The notes under the pieces were generated by a model, which saw nothing but the letters and a program-made list of their open reading frames with translations, was not told the origin of the DNA and did no database searches. A program made the position numbers and the translations under genes. A stretch of 64,000 nt of DNA from Desulfonatronovibrio magnus. GTDB taxonomy: Bacteria > Desulfobacterota > Desulfovibrionia > Desulfovibrionales > Desulfonatronovibrionaceae. The stretch spans positions 21,320-85,319 of the forward strand of contig NZ_KN882179.1 of assembly GCF_000934755.1 (NCBI RefSeq), given 5' to 3'. Below are positions 62,732 through 64,000 of this stretch, in pieces. The first letter of the stretch is position 1, and every line of letters begins with the position of its first letter.

Positions 62732-62945
62732 AGTACTTACAAGCAACTAAAATCGTATATACAATAAATTCAGAGCATTATGGCTTTACCATACAGATTG
62801 CTTCGGTCGCTTAGGCTCCCTCGTGGGTGACAGGTTTTGCGCAACCACATCCCTGACAACTCAGGTGTCATTGCGAGCGAGTCTTCGAGCGCGGCAATCT
62901 CTAACGTGCTAAGGCTGATTTTTTTAGGCCGCCCAGGTGAGAAGC
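62732..62945 (+). repeat. Composite repeat, R1 with residual tail
   Basis: R1 (62732-62915) joined directly to the last bases of an R2/R3 tail (GGCCGCCCAGGTGAGAAGCT), as if the hairpin section had been deleted. Confidence 0.8.
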
Positions 62946-63010
62946 TATGGAATATTTAATGCAAAGACCAATGTGAATTGCAAGTACGTTACGGTTTACG
63001 AAATACCAAT

Positions 63011-63167
63011 AACGGGAGCATTAGACATTTCTGAAATCTTTATATTTAAGTTGTATGAAATAGCTATTTTGGTGTTATATCCTGACTGTGACTGGTTGAC
63101 ACATGGACAGTCCCCGGCTTCGGTACTGCCCATGATTGACCTTTCTGAAACGCGTAATGCTCCCGTT
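63011..63167. mobile_element. MITE-like element M1, copy c
   Basis: 157 bases with long inverted ends: left AACGGGAGCATTAGACATTT, right the complement of AACGGGAGCATTACGCGTTT. The GGACAGTCCC motif lies in the interior. Best-preserved terminal repeats of the three M1 copies. Confidence 0.72.
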
Positions 63168-63230
63168 TCAGGCAGAGAATGCTCTTGTACCAAATAGGCC
63201 AAAATTTTAAATGTCCACAGGAAAAAAGGG

Positions 63231-63707
63231 ATGCCTCAAAAAATTCTTTTAGTAAATGATGATCTGCAATTTATGGACATTTTTGGCCAGCAGCTAAGTC
63301 GGTGGTTTCACCTTGTAACAGCTCAAGGGGCAGATATTGGGCTGGAAAAACTAAGGGAAGATTCAGAAATAGATGTGATTGTTGCGAATTTAAATATGCA
63401 TTCTGTGGACGGTATTGACTTCCTAATTCAGGCTAAAGCAATCTCTCCATGGACCGTAGGCATTCTCATTTCAGGACGCCCCACCATTGATCAGATCATT
63501 AAAGCAGTCAACAGAGCTAATATTTTTGGAATATATACCACAGGAGATCCTATAGCGTTGCTTTTTAGCAGAATAAGCCAGGGCTTAAAGGCCGTATCGA
63601 GAAGTAAGTCCAAAATTAAGGAAACACCCCCTTGCCTTTCAAGAGAAGAACTCATCTTTTTTCAAACTGTGAATATTTCTTCTTCCAAAAATGACCAAAA
63701 AATATAG
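63231..63707 (+). CDS. Degenerate response-regulator receiver protein
   Basis: A 158-residue stand-alone receiver-like domain (about 1-120) with no recognisable output domain. The acidic pair Asp10-Asp11 and the pattern ...DVIVANLNMHSVDG are clear, but the phospho-acceptor position holds Asn53 and the conserved lysine near residue 105 is missing (IYTTGDP). Ser81 at the switch position is kept. It therefore probably works without phosphorylation, by protein contacts. GGAAAAAAGGG precedes the ATG. No kinase gene is nearby. Confidence 0.8.
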   Translation: MPQKILLVNDDLQFMDIFGQQLSRWFHLVTAQGADIGLEKLREDSEIDVIVANLNMHSVDGIDFLIQAKAISPWTVGILISGRPTIDQIIKAVNRANIFGIYTTGDPIALLFSRISQGLKAVSRSKSKIKETPPCLSREELIFFQTVNISSSKNDQKI

Positions 63708-64000
63708 TAAAATCACGCCAGCTAAGTTCCTGATGTATATGAAACAAGTGTAAAGGATCTCTCAATAGGTTTTTCACGTTATGCCAGAATTAGCAGGGTC
63801 AAATGATGATTCAGCAAATTCATCATCATAGGGTATTTATTTAACCTCAACTGCCCCTCTACCCATTACCCTGCACCCTGAATTCTGACTTTTGATCGCT
63901 GACCTCTGACCTCTGTCTCCTGTTTACTGTCTCCTGTTTCCTGTCTCCTGTCTCCTGTTTCCTGTCTCCTGTTTCCTGTCTCCTGTCTCCTGTCTCCTGT
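63708..64000. repeat. Window-end region with 7-bp periodic tract
   Basis: From about 63875 to the window end: heptamers TCTGACC, CCTGTCT, CCTGTTT and variants, at least 17 units and cut by the window edge. Before it, 63808-63835 holds an ATGATGA/TCATCAT hairpin without T-run. Confidence 0.85.

Larger units (their letters stand above)
62483..63230. other. Repeat-containing region upstream of purU
   Basis: Contains a lone R1 block (62732-62945), an M1 element (63011-63167), and plain AT-rich sequence next to purU where its promoter should be. No riboswitch recognised. Confidence 0.55.

Overview
This 64 kb window looks like chromosomal DNA of a strictly anaerobic, sulfidogenic member of the Desulfobacterota. 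My best guess is a Desulfovibrionales lineage, possibly a salt- or alkali-adapted one. The guess rests on two sets of 2-oxoacid:ferredoxin oxidoreductase genes, a futalosine-route menaquinone gene (mqnE), direct sulfhydrylation of acyl-homoserine (metX/metW/metY), a small ferritin-like protein, small conserved membrane proteins of a Desulfovibrio type and a large Mrp-type cation antiporter cluster. No 16S rRNA, tRNA, CRISPR array, prophage or intact transposase was seen, so the taxonomy is inference.

Layout. 0.2-8.4 kb: lytic transglycosylase, rRNA methyltransferase, aroE, a four-gene ketoacid:ferredoxin oxidoreductase operon, queA. 8.4-10 kb: repeats and one tiny membrane-protein gene. 10-13.7 kb: a tightly overlapping rpsA-sppA-mqnE operon, then rimO. 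15-22 kb: phenylacetate-CoA-ligase-like gene with a complete branched-chain-amino-acid-type ABC transporter (livFGMH, and livK beyond a repeat block). 22-31 kb: pyrB-pyrC, fdhD, psiE-like, metY, metX-metW and a BPL_N protein. 31-44.9 kb: HD protein, small membrane proteins, a nuclease with an Ada-like zinc knuckle, and an expanded macromolecular synthesis operon (rpsU-yqeY-mutS2-dnaG-rpoD), HU, rsmA, a DUF2062 protein and two exported thioredoxin-fold proteins. 45.7-49 kb: second ketoacid oxidoreductase with a ferritin-like protein. 49-50 kb: exported M14 peptidase. 50.7-60.3 kb: an eleven-gene Mrp/Mbh-like membrane cluster. 60.7-63.7 kb: UbiA-family prenyltransferase, purU, and a degenerate response-regulator receiver.

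The most unusual coding region is the 50.7-60.3 kb cluster. It has the gene order of the Mrp-derived membrane module of membrane-bound hydrogenase (E, F, G, MbhD-like, MbhE-like, B, C, D), but no hydrogenase genes. It continues instead with a NuoM-like, a NuoL-like and a second NuoM-like gene, giving four antiporter-type subunits. The two NuoM-like genes are close paralogs, and a decayed 3' end of a NuoL-like gene lies in front of the first, so a NuoL-NuoM pair appears to have been duplicated in tandem. Several charged residues normally used in the ion path are changed.

The intergenic DNA is unusually rich in repeats: (1) a modular composite of four blocks (called R1-R2-R4-R3 here), present near-complete three times and partially elsewhere; (2) two families of 130-180 bp elements with terminal inverted repeats and no coding capacity (called M1 and M2 here); (3) about ten tracts with strict 7-bp periodicity but different heptamer sequences. 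Several of these sit inside operons, including between the two subunit genes of the second ketoacid oxidoreductase, between livK and livHMGF, and between mutS2 and dnaG.
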